DNA of 64,000 nt from Faecalibacter bovis (GCF_017948305.1 NZ_CP072842.1:164001-228000); one strand, 5' to 3'. Numbered from the stretch's first letter, positions 30,922 to 44,556 are shown. A program made the numbers and translations. Notes: generated by a model from the sequence alone, not told the origin.

Positions 30922-32660
30922 GTGCAAACAAAGTATATTCTTTATCTAATTTTTTTATGTCTAATTTTTAGTTGTAAAAAAAGTATAAATTTTGAGAATA
31001 ATAGAGTCAATGATTCTATCAATACAATGCACAAAATAATTGAAATTCATACCTCATCATTAAAAGATTCAAACAAAACTAAATCGGTAGAAAGACTCGA
31101 TTCATTAATTAATGATTTAGAAAAAAAGACATCCATTATCCTTTAATGATTGCCTATGTTTCTTACAGTTCGCAAGGTAAAAACGAAGAAATAATTTCTA
31201 ATCTTAAGAAAGCACAATCAATTGCCGATCGTTCAAACGACACGGTTATACATGCGATCAATTATCAATTAAAAGCAAAATATTATCATTTAAACAATGA
31301 CAGATCCAAGGCGTTTAAATATGCACTTCTAGCCAATGAATATAGTAGAAATAAAAATCCAGCTACTTACGATAATAGTTTAACGATTTTGGGAGATATT
31401 GCATTTCAGAACGGAAATTATAATAGTGCTATCTCCTACTACAATGAAATTTTACAGAGAGGAAAAGAAAGAAAAATTGAACCAATATATATCACAGAAG
31501 ATTATTTATCTATTGCATTAGCAAATGCGAGAATTAATGAATATGAAATTGCTAAACAATATTACGATTCAGCAAATTTAATTCTGAAAGAAAATCATTA
31601 CTCAGAAGTTTACTTCCACAACATGGTGAATGGTTTTTTTAAAATGAAAAATAAACAGTTCAAAGAAGCGATTGAATTATTTGACAAAGAAATTAAATTA
31701 TTAGGGTATTATAATTTATTGTACATAAAAAAAGCTGAAGCTTTCCATCATTTAGGTATGAAAGATTCTGTAATTGCTAACCTAAAAATTGTTGAAAAAA
31801 ACATTGATAAACAAAGTATATTTTATGATTATGATAGTCTAAAAGAATATTTCCCTTTGAAGATTAAATATTCTGAAGGCGAAGTACAAGATTCTATCAT
31901 CAATGAGTACGCAAAATTTACTGAAAACTCTTTGAAAGGAAATAAAACATTAGTTATACAAGAAAGCAGACACTATTCTAATATTTCTAAATTAAAAAAT
32001 GAAAAGAATAAAATCTTAGAAAAAGAAAGGAACATTAAAATAGCCTTCATATCTTTAAGTATAATATTTATATTACTTATAATAATTATTGCATTCTATT
32101 ATGTTAACAGAAAAAAACGATTGGAATTAATTTTTATTAAAAAGGAATTCGAGACATCAAAACAAGAAAGAAATAGAATTTCGCAAGAATTACATGACGA
32201 TTTAGGCGCTAATTTTACTAGTATTTCTTTGGCTAGAAAAATATTAGAATCAAAATTAAATTTAAAAGACTTTAAAGAATTAGAAATAATTTTTAGGAAT
32301 ACAAAAGATATTTATTTAAAACTAACTGAGATTGTATGGAGTATGGATAACAATAACGACAAATTATTGGATCTTGTTTTATACACCAAAAAATTTTTAA
32401 AGGAATTTCTAAGTGATCAAAATATTGGTTGGAATGTTATTCATTCAGATCAAATAAATAAATGTGATATAACTTTAACAACAAACGAAAGAAAACAATT
32501 ATTCTTAAGTATTAAAGAAATCGTCAATAACAGTATAAAACATTCTGAAGCCACAGAATTGACAGTAGACTTTCAGTTAACCGATACAATTTTAACCATT
32601 ACTATAACTGATAATGGCAAAGGATTTAATACAGCTATTGAAAGTGTTGGCAATAAATAG
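30922..32660 (+). pseudogene. TPR-containing sensor histidine kinase, frameshifted and C-terminally truncated
   Basis: Two frames carry one protein. 30922-31146 encodes a lipoprotein-type start (LIFLCLIFSCKK, GTG start); 31146-32660 continues in another frame with TPR repeats, a membrane helix (IAFISLSIIFILLIIIIAFYY), the H-box RISQELHDDLGANFTS and HATPase N and G1 boxes (EIVNNSIKHSEA, DNGKGFN). It stops right after G1, beside a GCAATAAATA duplication, so the G2 box and final strand are missing. No response-regulator gene follows. A small overlap could permit restart at 31146, but the truncated ATPase makes activity unlikely. Confidence 0.7.
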
Positions 32661-32703
32661 CAATAAATATATTGATTTTCTCATTGTGATATCTATTTTT
32701 TTA

Positions 32704-33828
32704 CTAAAGCTCTACTACAGAAAAGTTATTATAACCGGCTGCAGTTGTTATAGTTTTAGTTGATGAGTTATGATAAACTGCTGGATTAATGGTTTCACCT
32801 GCATTTAATCGCATAACAAATGTGATATTAGCTGTTCCTATGACATCATTTGTAACACCTGGAAATCCAATCACACTTTTTTTATAATTAATATTTCCTC
32901 TACTACTTTGCAATTGTGCTTCAATACGGTCATCATTATAATTTCCTGAATCAAAACCATAACTGAAAGATATAAGATAATTTCCTGTTCTAGGTGCAGT
33001 AAAAGTTCCTTTTGCAGGGTTAAACAAATTTTGATTATCAACAGTTTCCGACCAATCAAGGATCTTTAAGTCTATTGCTTCAGGAATAGACATAGAAGTA
33101 GTTTTTGTAGCCACAACTGTTGCCTTAGAAATATCACCTTTTAAAGTATACCAATCTATACCATTACTGTACTGTAATATTCCTCCTGCAATCGTATTGT
33201 ATCTAATTGCTCCAGCACCAGCAGCACTTGCAGAAGTATCGTAAGCTGTCCCGATACCAATTTCACCTTCACCAGGATCGGTTGTTGATGTAGGTAGCGT
33301 ACGTATATCCAATCTTGCATTAGGTGTTAGCGTACCTATACCCACTTTATTGGCATTCGTATCAACAGAAAATAAATTACCTCCGATGGAAAATTGATTT
33401 GCAATTGGATTACCTGTCACATTTTCAAAAGCCAATTTTTTTCCATCTAAATTTAGAGTTCTATTGCTAGTCAAATGATAATCATCTTCGTAAAGATTTT
33501 TATCCTCTATATTAATTTTTTGCCAAAGCGTACCATCAAAAAAATAATAGCCTATTGAAGCAATATTTTCTCTTTGTGATAATCGATTTCCTCCTGAAAT
33601 ATCATGGATATAAATGATTGCACCTGTATGATTAGTATTGTATAAATTATTTCCTTTTGATGTTAGCTCTGCTAATGATAATTGAGGGAAAATTACACCA
33701 TCTGCATAATTTATATTCTTAGAGGCATTGATATGTAGCGTTGCTTTTGGATTAAGTTCCATAATTCCAACTTGAGAATAACCTAGAAAGGGCATTATTA
33801 CAAGTATAGCATATATATATTTTGTCAT
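32704..33828 (-). CDS. Secreted protein with C1q-like C-terminal domain
   Basis: 374 residues with a signal peptide ending at GYSQ. It begins with QVGIMELNPKATLHIN, the leader common to flavobacterial surface proteins, then a middle part with NKVGIGTLTPNARLDIRT (tail-fibre-like repeats) and a final jelly-roll-like domain (FTAPRTGNYLISFSYGF...FVMRLNAGETINP...FSVVEL) of the C1q/TNF type. A frameshifted paralogue lies directly upstream. Surface binding is inferred. Confidence 0.72.
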   Translation of the reverse strand: MTKYIYAILVIMPFLGYSQVGIMELNPKATLHINASKNINYADGVIFPQLSLAELTSKGNNLYNTNHTGAIIYIHDISGGNRLSQRENIASIGYYFFDGTLWQKINIEDKNLYEDDYHLTSNRTLNLDGKKLAFENVTGNPIANQFSIGGNLFSVDTNANKVGIGTLTPNARLDIRTLPTSTTDPGEGEIGIGTAYDTSASAAGAGAIRYNTIAGGILQYSNGIDWYTLKGDISKATVVATKTTSMSIPEAIDLKILDWSETVDNQNLFNPAKGTFTAPRTGNYLISFSYGFDSGNYNDDRIEAQLQSSRGNINYKKSVIGFPGVTNDVIGTANITFVMRLNAGETINPAVYHNSSTKTITTAAGYNNFSVVEL

Positions 33829-33873
33829 AATATTTTATTTTAAATAGTATTAATATTTTTCACTCTACTTTAA

Positions 33874-35011
33874 CTACATTTCTACGACAGAAAAATTAAC
33901 AAATCCAGTTCCATTACCTACTCACTAGGTTCTACCCTTAAAGGTATGCCACTATTTTGATATGCTACAAAAGAAATTTGTTCACCTGCTGTTAATTTTA
34001 AAGTTTTGGTCATATATGAACTCATCTGAGTACCTCCAGCACGAGTATAAACAACTCTACTCTTTTGTGTATTTGTGCTTATACTTGATTTTATTGATAT
34101 CTCTACATAGCTATTTGCTGGGATTTGTGCATGCCCAAAACTAAGACTATATGATACGATGTAGTTACCCGTTCTTGGCACCGTAAAAACTCCTGTATTT
34201 GGGTTAAAAGCGTTTACATTATCTGTAATTTTCTCCCAAGTTGAATAACAGTCTCACTATTACTAGGAATAGTTTGATGCTGATTTTTACGAGCATTTAA
34301 AACAACTTTTTCAACTTCACTTTCCATGTTATTCCAAACTATACCATTACTGAATTGTAAACCTCCGTTATTGAAATTATCAACATGGTAACGTATAGCA
34401 CCTGCTCCTGCTACATTTGCAGCTGTAGTTGTTGTACCAATCCCTATGTATCCATGTCCAGGATCAGTATTACTATTTGTATTCGTACGAACATCTAACT
34501 TAGTGGTAGGAAAAATATTCCCCACTCCTATTCTTTTATTAATCGTATTGATTGAAAATGTTGAATTATCAATTGAAAATTGATTGAGATTTCCGAAGCC
34601 TGAAACATTATTAAAAGAAAGTGTTTTTCCATCTAAATTTACTTTACGACCGCCCGATAATTTGCTATTGGTCGTGTAAAGGCTAATATCTTTCTGGATT
34701 TTATTCCAAAAAGAGCCATCGAAATAATAGTGTCCTACCCCATTAATATTGGCTCTTTGCCCCAAAGTGTTACCAGATGAAGTATTTGAAATATAAATCA
34801 TGGTACCACGATGTTCGGTAGTATAGACGTTTTCTCCTTTCGCTGTTAGTTGTTCTAATGTTAAACTTGGCAATTTAAATCCATCAGCTTTTGTAGTAGA
34901 GGCTGAAGATTTCACATGTAATAAAGCATTTGGTTGATCAATTCCAATACCTACATATTGTGCAAATAAACAATTAGATAATAGAATTAATAAAAAGTAT
35001 CTTTTTTTCAT
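33874..35011 (-). pseudogene. C1q-like secreted protein paralogue with two frameshifts
   Basis: Starting at ATG 35011 (MKKRYFLLILLSNCLFA, signal peptide), the frame follows the 32704 paralogue until about 34245, where ...VIQL runs into a stop. Shifting frame restores WEKITDNVNAFNPNTG and the C1q-like PRTGNYIVSYSLSFG region. A second shift near 33920 is needed to reach the proper end GNGTGFVNFSVVEM. Both breaks leave the rest well conserved, so decay is recent or the frames are phase-variable; no simple repeat tract is seen at the breaks. Confidence 0.78.
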
Positions 35012-35164
35012 AGATTTAGATTTAGGTTGGTTATTCAAAATTATAAATAGTTAAGTGTATGAAAAATAGTACTTTATCATTACAAACATTCTGAAAGACT
35101 CTTATCATTACATATATATTTTGAGTTTATATTACTTAATAATTTATACTTAATTTATACGCAA

Positions 35165-35198
35165 AACAAAGGCTTAGAATAAATTCTAAGCCTTTGTT
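35165..35198 (-). terminator. Terminator of the adhesin operon
   Basis: AACAAAGGCTTAGAAT pairs with ATTCTAAGCCTTTGTT, a long, nearly perfect stem just past the stop of the 181-aa gene on the minus strand. Confidence 0.85.
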
Positions 35199-35206
35199 AT
35201 TATTAA

Positions 35207-35752
35207 TTACCACTCTTGGGGTTTCCAAAAAGCCCAATCTTTACCGTTAAATACACATAGTAAATTGTCTTTTGTATCAAATACTATCATTCCAGGTGAA
35301 GGATTAATGATATTCAAATGAGGTTGATAAACTTTAGGTAAAACCATTGCTTTATTTTTATCCTCAAGAACTAAAATACCTTTAGTTGCAGTTAATTCTC
35401 CGATATATACTTTTGCATCTACTTGCTCGTTAACCGAACTTGATTGTATAGTTAACCCATCAACTTGTGTAATTGGATCTATAGTAGTACCCGTTGTGTT
35501 TACTGTTAAATCTTTCCATCCATTGGCTAATTTAACTTTCACTTTTTTATCTTGGCTATCGTAACTCATTGTTCCATTTTCAGGAGATTCTACGACTGAT
35601 ACATTTGTAACCCAAGGTAAAAGTAAACCTCTGTTTTCATCTCCAAATTCCAACGATACAGCAGTTGAAGTAGGAGTTGATTTTCCAATAGTAATTTGAG
35701 AAAATACTACATTAGAAAATAAGATTAATATGGCTATGAATATATTTTTCAT
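35207..35752 (-). CDS. Secreted hypothetical protein downstream of the adhesin
   Basis: 181 residues with a signal peptide (MKNIFIAILILFSNVVFS) followed by QITIGKSTP. Two similar halves each end in a 'G-M/T-x-x-x-D-T/S-x-x-x-x-x-x-x-NG-W/DW' segment (GTMSYDSQDKKVKVKLANGW and GMIVFDTKDNLLCVFNGKDW), the short repeat that also ends the 1509-aa neighbour. It starts 30 bp after that gene and ends at a terminator, so the two are one unit. The leader has ACCAACCTAAAATT. Confidence 0.65.
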   Translation of the reverse strand: MKNIFIAILILFSNVVFSQITIGKSTPTSTAVSLEFGDENRGLLLPWVTNVSVVESPENGTMSYDSQDKKVKVKLANGWKDLTVNTTGTTIDPITQVDGLTIQSSSVNEQVDAKVYIGELTATKGILVLEDKNKAMVLPKVYQPHLNIINPSPGMIVFDTKDNLLCVFNGKDWAFWKPQEW

Positions 35753-35782
35753 AATAATTTAATTTTAGGTTGGTGTATTATA

Positions 35783-38700
35783 TTATTGAGGACATGCTTG
35801 TTGATCTAAACAATTCCATCCGGTAGCCGAACCTTCAATATAGATTTGTAAACAATTAAGTGTATTATTGTAAATCATCATTCCTGAAACTAGTTCTGAT
35901 GGTGGAATTAAAGCGATTTCTGCTGCTGTTAATCGATTCGGAACAAAACCTTTTGTATTAGATTCTAATGCAACCCAAGCTCCATTTCTTACCATTGGCC
36001 AATTATCTGGGTTTTCTACTCCTCTACCTAATGCAGAAATACCAGTGTTAGTATTTAATATCGTACCGTCAGTTTTAGATGGAATATAACAGAAACATCC
36101 ATTAACCATAGCGTCGATAGTACTTCCTAGACTTTGCCCAATTGCATTATCTGTATTAACTAAAGGATTTTCATTTACGATAATTGGAATACCATCAGCA
36201 TTAACTCCCTCTGGTGTATTCGCTAAGTTTTGATTAGCTGCAGAAGAACCTACACCTACAGTTAAATTGCTATCAGCTGTTACTAAATCAGCATAAGTTA
36301 CATTGTCACCACCTTCCATAGCATCAGGACATCCATCGTTGTCAGAGTCTAAATCTAGATCATTTGGAATACCATCTCCATCTGCATCACATGATACACT
36401 TTCATAATAAGCAAACGTGAATCTTGTATTATCTCGTTGCATAATATTTAAAACTTTTTTATAAGTAAAAGTTGTTAAAGGCGATCCATCTACAGAAGAA
36501 ATCTTAATAACACCATAACCATCTCTAGTTGGGTTACTTCCAGTTCCAGGTCTTATATCTCTAAACATTCTTGTTTTTTCGTCAAAACGTATCTCAGTAC
36601 CAGAAGAAATAATTTCTTCTCTATGATTTTCTCCGATAAATTGCGTATTTGCGTTATCCCAGTTAATTGCATAAAAATAGATTGCATCCACTGGTTTATC
36701 TAAAGTCGCAGTATAAGTAACAGAGGTTCCACCTCTTACATCAGCATAATCTTGTATAACGACTCTACTAGCATCTCCTCTCGGTGTAAATGGATCTCTA
36801 TTAAGATTTTCTCTAGTTCTACTACTACCATTTAAAATACCAGTAGCCGTCTTTCTTAAAGTCATCGTAACATCGCCTAAACGTATTCTAGAAAATGTTC
36901 TGGTATTTCCTACATCAGTATATCCCCAATTTGAAATATCAGCAAATTTTAATCTACTACCTGTACATTCGACAGTATCTAAAATTCCATCATTATCATC
37001 ATCCAAATCAAAAGCATCTGCTATACCATCATTATCACTATCGTAAGAAATAGCAAAATTTACATTTCTAATAGGAGCTTGAGACGCAATAATACTAGGC
37101 CCTTGAGTTTCAGCAGTAGAATATGGAGAAACTGCACCTAATTCTACAATTCCATCTACAGTACCTACATTATATCCTCGCTGACCTTCGCCAAGGTAAA
37201 TGTATCTATCAGGAAGTGTACCTGCACTAATTGGACTACCTATTGTTGATTGAGTAGTAGTAATTTGAACTTTAGCATCTGTTAAGAATACATATGATGA
37301 AAATTCAAAACTTCCGTAATTATTAACCGGTAAAGATTCAATAACTACTCCATCATCTATTAAATTAGCATATAAAGTCCCATTTATATTTGTTGGAACA
37401 CCATCGATAAAATCTCCGTCACGATCAATATAAACTCTTCCTCGGATTGTGAATTTTGGTAAAGAATCACAATCATTTACTTCAGCGTCTTGAGATGAAC
37501 CTACAGATTGTCCTGTGTTAACGATTGTTGGTATCCCTTCTGCATTTACACCGGCTGCTGAATTAGCTAAATTCTGGTTTTGTGCACTACTTCCAACACC
37601 TGTAGTTAAATTTCCTCCTGCAGTAACTAGATTTGTTAAATTAATATCACCACCACCTTCAATCGCATCAACGCAACCATCGTTGTCAGAGTCTAAATCT
37701 AAAATATTTGGGACACCATCACCGTCAGCATCACATCTTTCTGTAATAGCTATACTGAAACTATTACCATCTGTATCATTGCCTGAATGAGAAGGATTTC
37801 TAAACTTTCTAAAAGTCATCGTAGTAAATGGTGTTCCATCTTTGCTGGTTACTTTAATAACTGCTTGACCATCTCTTCCTGCTTGACCTACTGAAGTTGT
37901 CTCAGTATCATACAAACGTCTAAGTTCATAATCAAAAGCCATTTGTGTCGCATTTTTTACCATTTGCTCTTGCAAATTAGGAGAAGTAAATTCTACCAAA
38001 GCATAATCTAAACCATGCGTATAGAAATACAAGCTTGTAACGGGCTGATTAAATGTTAATGTATAAGTATTCATCCCAGCCAACCATGTATGATCTACAA
38101 ATATACCAAGAGATGTTGGAGGCGCTGGATAATGATGTGTTGAATTAAATTCTGTTGAAGTTGATGTATTAATAATATTTGTATCAAAACGGTTATTATC
38201 ATCAGTAGCCTTTTTATTAATAGTCGCTGTTATATTACCAAATTTAATATTTGAAATGGTATGATTTAGCGTATTTGATCCTTCAACTGATATTGCACAA
38301 AAATCAGGGAAAGTTAAATCCGTTCCACACTCATCCGTATCCAAAATACCATCATTATCAGTATCTAAATCCAAATTATCATAAACACCATCGCCATCAG
38401 AATCTGTAGAAATAGCGAAGTTACCAAAGTAACTGTTGTTTAAAGTTAAATTTCCTAACTCTACAATACCATCCGCAGTTCCAGCCTCTGGTTGTACCGT
38501 TTTACTATCTGCAGTAAAGATATGATTTGTAGGTAAAGTACTTGCTGGCATTGCTGATCCAGTAGTACCTGCAACCGTAGAAATTTGGATTTTAGCATCA
38601 GTTATTGGCGATATGCTTGAATAAGTATAAATACCGTTATAATTTACAGGAACAGAAGCTACAACTGTATTTCCAGATATAATATTGGCAAATAATGTAT

Positions 38701-40312
38701 TATTAAGATTCGTTGGAGTTCCATCAATAAAACCTGCGTTATAATCTAAATATACTCTACCCGTAATTTTTACAAAACATTCTGAAACTGAATTGTTAAA
38801 AGCTGAATCTACTGTTTGACCTGTACCTACAATAGTTGGAATACCATTAGAATTAACTCCAGAAGCAGAATTTGCTAAATTTTGATTAGCAGCTATACTT
38901 CCTGGACCAACAGATACACTTCCTCTAGCTGTTACAAGATTAGATAAAAGAATATTATTTCCTCCCTCTAATGCATCTGTACATCCATCATTGTCAGAAT
39001 CTAAATCTACAGTATTAGGTACACCGTCACCGTCAAAATCACATGGTTTATCGATTGCGAATGTTAATGAATTTCCATCGTTGTCAGAACTTGTAGTTGA
39101 TAACATATTAGGGTCCCTTTCCTTATAGTAAGAAATGGTAGTAAATGGCGATCCATCAACCGATGTAATTTTTACAATTCCGTATCCATCACGAGCAACA
39201 TCACTATGATTGTTAGGATTATTATCATAAAGAGTACGATCTATATTGTTATAATGCAACTCTCTACCTCCGCTCATCAGCTGCTCTTGTAAACCAGCTG
39301 TTGTGAAATAAGTTCTTGCAAAATCCCAATTATCAATGTAGATATAAAAATCTTTTACAGGTTTATCAAGTTGTATAGTATAGTTGATACGATTATTAAT
39401 TCCAGCTGTAGTTCTAATGACACTTTTCAAACCACCCTGAGTTGCTGCTAAAGGTCTTTGGTAAACAGTATTATTAGAAAGATTTAAACTCACGCGAGTC
39501 ATCCTTTGATCTGGCACTACTCCCACTAGTGCAACTTCAGTTAATGAAGCTGTCACATCTCCTAATTTAATATTTGATGCTACGTTAGTAATTCCTCCAT
39601 TAGCAGTAGTTGAAGTAATTGATGTAGCTGAAAAGTCTGCTACATGGAAGTTGGTTGGGCATTCTACTGTATCTACAATACCATCGTTATCGTCATCGTG
39701 ATCAGTAATATCATTAAATCCATCACTATCAGAATCTCCTGAAATTGCGAAGTTAGCATGTGCTACATTATTTACAGTTAAATTACCAAGATCTACGACA
39801 CCATCAATAGTACCATCTGATGTAATAGTTTTACCTTCTGCCATATAGTAATAGGTTGCTGGTAAAGTACTTGCAGGCATAGGGTCATACATTGATCCTT
39901 GCGTTGTAGAAATTTGCACTTGCACACCATCAAGATCTCCTCCATGATTATAACTATATACACCATTCGCATTAACAGGTACAGATTCAATCACCATTCC
40001 ACTTGAAATGATGTTAGCATATAGTTTATTGTTTAAATTAGTTGGTGTACCATCGATAAAACTACCATTATAATCGTAATATACTTTTCCTGTAATTAAT
40101 ACACCTTCAACAGCTGTAGTATTTGTTTGGGTAATACTACTAGTTTTCTTAAATATTTTTTCGGTGTTTAGCTTTAAACTATTTAAAGTTTCCGAGACTT
40201 TGGTTAGTATTAAGGAATCGTAGCGTCCACTTTCAGCATTCAATAAAGCCAATCCTGAAAGTAGTCCCAAAGCAGAATCTACGATTACTTTCTTATATTT
40301 CTTAATTATCAT
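35783..40312 (-). CDS. Large secreted adhesin with thrombospondin-type-3-like calcium repeats
   Basis: 1509 residues in three similar modules of about 400-450 (roughly 73-510, 511-970, 975-1395). Each has an ITGxVYxDYNxxFIDGTPTN beta domain, a calcium-binding segment (for example SDSDGDGVYDNLDLDTDNDGI), a roughly 190-residue unassigned domain, and a second DxDGDGVPNxxDLDSDNDG segment ending in GG. The C-terminal 110 residues (SGMMIYNNTLNCLQIY...GWNCLDQQ) resemble those of neighbouring surface proteins. The N-terminus is a weak signal (SALGLLSGLALLNA). Large flavobacterial adhesins look like this; no clear type IX sorting domain is seen. Confidence 0.75.
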   Translation of the reverse strand: MIIKKYKKVIVDSALGLLSGLALLNAESGRYDSLILTKVSETLNSLKLNTEKIFKKTSSITQTNTTAVEGVLITGKVYYDYNGSFIDGTPTNLNNKLYANIISSGMVIESVPVNANGVYSYNHGGDLDGVQVQISTTQGSMYDPMPASTLPATYYYMAEGKTITSDGTIDGVVDLGNLTVNNVAHANFAISGDSDSDGFNDITDHDDDNDGIVDTVECPTNFHVADFSATSITSTTANGGITNVASNIKLGDVTASLTEVALVGVVPDQRMTRVSLNLSNNTVYQRPLAATQGGLKSVIRTTAGINNRINYTIQLDKPVKDFYIYIDNWDFARTYFTTAGLQEQLMSGGRELHYNNIDRTLYDNNPNNHSDVARDGYGIVKITSVDGSPFTTISYYKERDPNMLSTTSSDNDGNSLTFAIDKPCDFDGDGVPNTVDLDSDNDGCTDALEGGNNILLSNLVTARGSVSVGPGSIAANQNLANSASGVNSNGIPTIVGTGQTVDSAFNNSVSECFVKITGRVYLDYNAGFIDGTPTNLNNTLFANIISGNTVVASVPVNYNGIYTYSSISPITDAKIQISTVAGTTGSAMPASTLPTNHIFTADSKTVQPEAGTADGIVELGNLTLNNSYFGNFAISTDSDGDGVYDNLDLDTDNDGILDTDECGTDLTFPDFCAISVEGSNTLNHTISNIKFGNITATINKKATDDNNRFDTNIINTSTSTEFNSTHHYPAPPTSLGIFVDHTWLAGMNTYTLTFNQPVTSLYFYTHGLDYALVEFTSPNLQEQMVKNATQMAFDYELRRLYDTETTSVGQAGRDGQAVIKVTSKDGTPFTTMTFRKFRNPSHSGNDTDGNSFSIAITERCDADGDGVPNILDLDSDNDGCVDAIEGGGDINLTNLVTAGGNLTTGVGSSAQNQNLANSAAGVNAEGIPTIVNTGQSVGSSQDAEVNDCDSLPKFTIRGRVYIDRDGDFIDGVPTNINGTLYANLIDDGVVIESLPVNNYGSFEFSSYVFLTDAKVQITTTQSTIGSPISAGTLPDRYIYLGEGQRGYNVGTVDGIVELGAVSPYSTAETQGPSIIASQAPIRNVNFAISYDSDNDGIADAFDLDDDNDGILDTVECTGSRLKFADISNWGYTDVGNTRTFSRIRLGDVTMTLRKTATGILNGSSRTRENLNRDPFTPRGDASRVVIQDYADVRGGTSVTYTATLDKPVDAIYFYAINWDNANTQFIGENHREEIISSGTEIRFDEKTRMFRDIRPGTGSNPTRDGYGVIKISSVDGSPLTTFTYKKVLNIMQRDNTRFTFAYYESVSCDADGDGIPNDLDLDSDNDGCPDAMEGGDNVTYADLVTADSNLTVGVGSSAANQNLANTPEGVNADGIPIIVNENPLVNTDNAIGQSLGSTIDAMVNGCFCYIPSKTDGTILNTNTGISALGRGVENPDNWPMVRNGAWVALESNTKGFVPNRLTAAEIALIPPSELVSGMMIYNNTLNCLQIYIEGSATGWNCLDQQACPQ

Positions 40313-40366
40313 TTTAATATTTTATTTTAAAATTAAATTCTGATATACTTTAATATTATGTGTTAA

Positions 40367-40792
40367 TTAAACTGTTATAAATGGCGGGTATCTATTTGAT
40401 AGACGATTTTTAATAATTTTCTTTTCATCTTGTAAAGCGCTTGGTTCATCACTTGATTGATAAGGCCAGTTTGAAAAAAGAACATATACAAATTTCATCT
40501 CATCAATAGCATTCCTATAATCATTATAACTTGGGTTTATTTTTGATTTTTCGTCTACTTCTTGAATGAGTCTATCTTGCTTATTATTTATGTATATAGA
40601 TGTATTAGTTACTGAATATTTTATATTTACTTTAGATGTAATATTTACATAATCAAGAATTTCTAACTTCTCAATGGTCATAGCATTTTCAAATTCTTTG
40701 TTAATTGAATGAAATACTATATCATTAGAATATGATAAAATCTTGCTGAAAGCATGTATTAAGGAAACTATATCAGTATTTAATAAATTCAT
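40367..40792 (-). CDS. Hypothetical protein upstream of the adhesin
   Basis: 141 residues, not recognised. It is acidic/polar with no signal peptide or membrane segment (MNLLNTDIVSLIHAFSKIL..., KFVYVLFSNWPYQ). It lies 54 bp before the adhesin gene on the same strand and may be cotranscribed. Codon use resembles the neighbours. It might be a cytoplasmic partner or a remnant. Confidence 0.45.
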   Translation of the reverse strand: MNLLNTDIVSLIHAFSKILSYSNDIVFHSINKEFENAMTIEKLEILDYVNITSKVNIKYSVTNTSIYINNKQDRLIQEVDEKSKINPSYNDYRNAIDEMKFVYVLFSNWPYQSSDEPSALQDEKKIIKNRLSNRYPPFITV

Positions 40793-40800
40793 ATATATGA

Positions 40801-40941
40801 AATAATAAATACTTCAACCCCACAGAAGTAAAGCTGAAACACAATGACTATAATTTAAAAATTGAAGGGACTTTAAACAACTATGTTAAAGTCAATGAAT
40901 CAAATTGTATGACTGATATTGGTGTAGTCAAAAAGGAATAA
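40801..40941 (+). pseudogene. C-terminal scrap of a lost gene
   Basis: An open stretch with no start encodes NNKYFNPTEVKLKHNDYNLK then IEGTLNNYVKV and ends VVKKE. The codon pattern looks protein-like, but the frame opens directly after a TGA and nothing upstream belongs to it. On the opposite strand 40900-40968 reads MKKKLLLSELFLFDY, a possible signal-peptide start preceded by an ACCAACCTAAAAC leader. At most one of these is a real remnant. Confidence 0.35.
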
Positions 40942-41199
40942 TTCACTAAGAAGTAATTTTTTTTTCATAGATTAATTAAATTTTATAGTTATAATTCAGT
41001 TTTAGGTTGGTTTAACTATATATGTATTAATAGGTTATAATACAACACATAGTAACTACAAAATTATAATGGAAGTTTAGGATATGTAATAGTACTTTAT
41101 CATTAGATTTATGAGATTATTTCATTTTTTTATTTAGTTTTATTGTAATATAGTACTAATTTTGCTTAGAAATAAAATTAAAAAATACAATTATAAATT

Positions 41200-41844
41200 A
41201 TGAAATATTCCTTACTAAAAGAAATCATTTGTAGTTTAGAAAAATACGATGAACATTGTAAAAAAGAAGCTATTGAAGATGTGGACTTCGAGTCTTACAA
41301 ATCTTGGCTATTAGACGAACCTAATCAAATTATATCTTGGGATGGCAAGGATACAGGTCGTTCAATGAATAGCGTTATCAACACCTTAATTGTCCATTTA
41401 AACCGATACGCAAAAACCTATTCTAAATCCGTTATTCAGAATACTGAATTTGTTTCGCAAGAAGATTTTATCTACTTAATAAATCTGAATGCTTTTGGAG
41501 CTATGACCAAGATGGATTTAATTAAGAAAAATATCCACGAAAAATCTCCAGGAATGCAAATCATTAACAGATTAATTGCTAAAGGTTGGATCAATCAAAT
41601 AGATGATAAAATAGATAAAAGACAAAAACTAATTTCTATAACTGAGGAAGGAAAAAAGATTCTGGACGAGAACATGGAAAAAATTAGAAATGCAACAAAT
41701 ATTGTTACTGGTAATTTAACAGACAAAGAAAAAATGGTTTTAATTTCTTTACTTCAAAAATTAGATACCTATCATCATCCAATTTATCACGCGAATAAAA
41801 AACCTGAAGAACTTTTAGATTATGTAAATAATTTAGAAAAGTAA
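41200..41844 (+). CDS. MarR-family transcriptional regulator
   Basis: 214 residues. The C-terminal half is a winged helix: TKMDLIKKNIHEKSPGMQI (recognition helix region), INRLIAKGWI, then DKIDKRQKLISITEEGKKIL, the MarR wing with the conserved D-x-R. The first 90 residues are an additional helical part. MarR proteins sense small ligands or oxidants. The catalase-peroxidase gene lies 400 bp downstream on the same strand, so oxidative-stress control is possible. A TAATTTTG box at 41157-41164 resembles a -7 element. Confidence 0.8.
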   Translation: MKYSLLKEIICSLEKYDEHCKKEAIEDVDFESYKSWLLDEPNQIISWDGKDTGRSMNSVINTLIVHLNRYAKTYSKSVIQNTEFVSQEDFIYLINLNAFGAMTKMDLIKKNIHEKSPGMQIINRLIAKGWINQIDDKIDKRQKLISITEEGKKILDENMEKIRNATNIVTGNLTDKEKMVLISLLQKLDTYHHPIYHANKKPEELLDYVNNLEK

Positions 41845-44499
<2,655 letters not shown>

Positions 44500-44522
44500 T
44501 CAAAACATCTTAATATAATTTT

Positions 44523-44556
44523 AAAAAGTGTGAATCATTAGATTCACACTTTTTTT
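44523..44556 (+). terminator. Terminator of katG
   Basis: AAAAAGTGTGAATC pairs with GATTCACACTTTTT around ATTA, followed by more T. Confidence 0.9.

Noticed and set aside
37515-37790. A 91-codon plus-strand ORF within the adhesin gene
   Set aside because: Antisense shadow of a repetitive, D-rich coding region.
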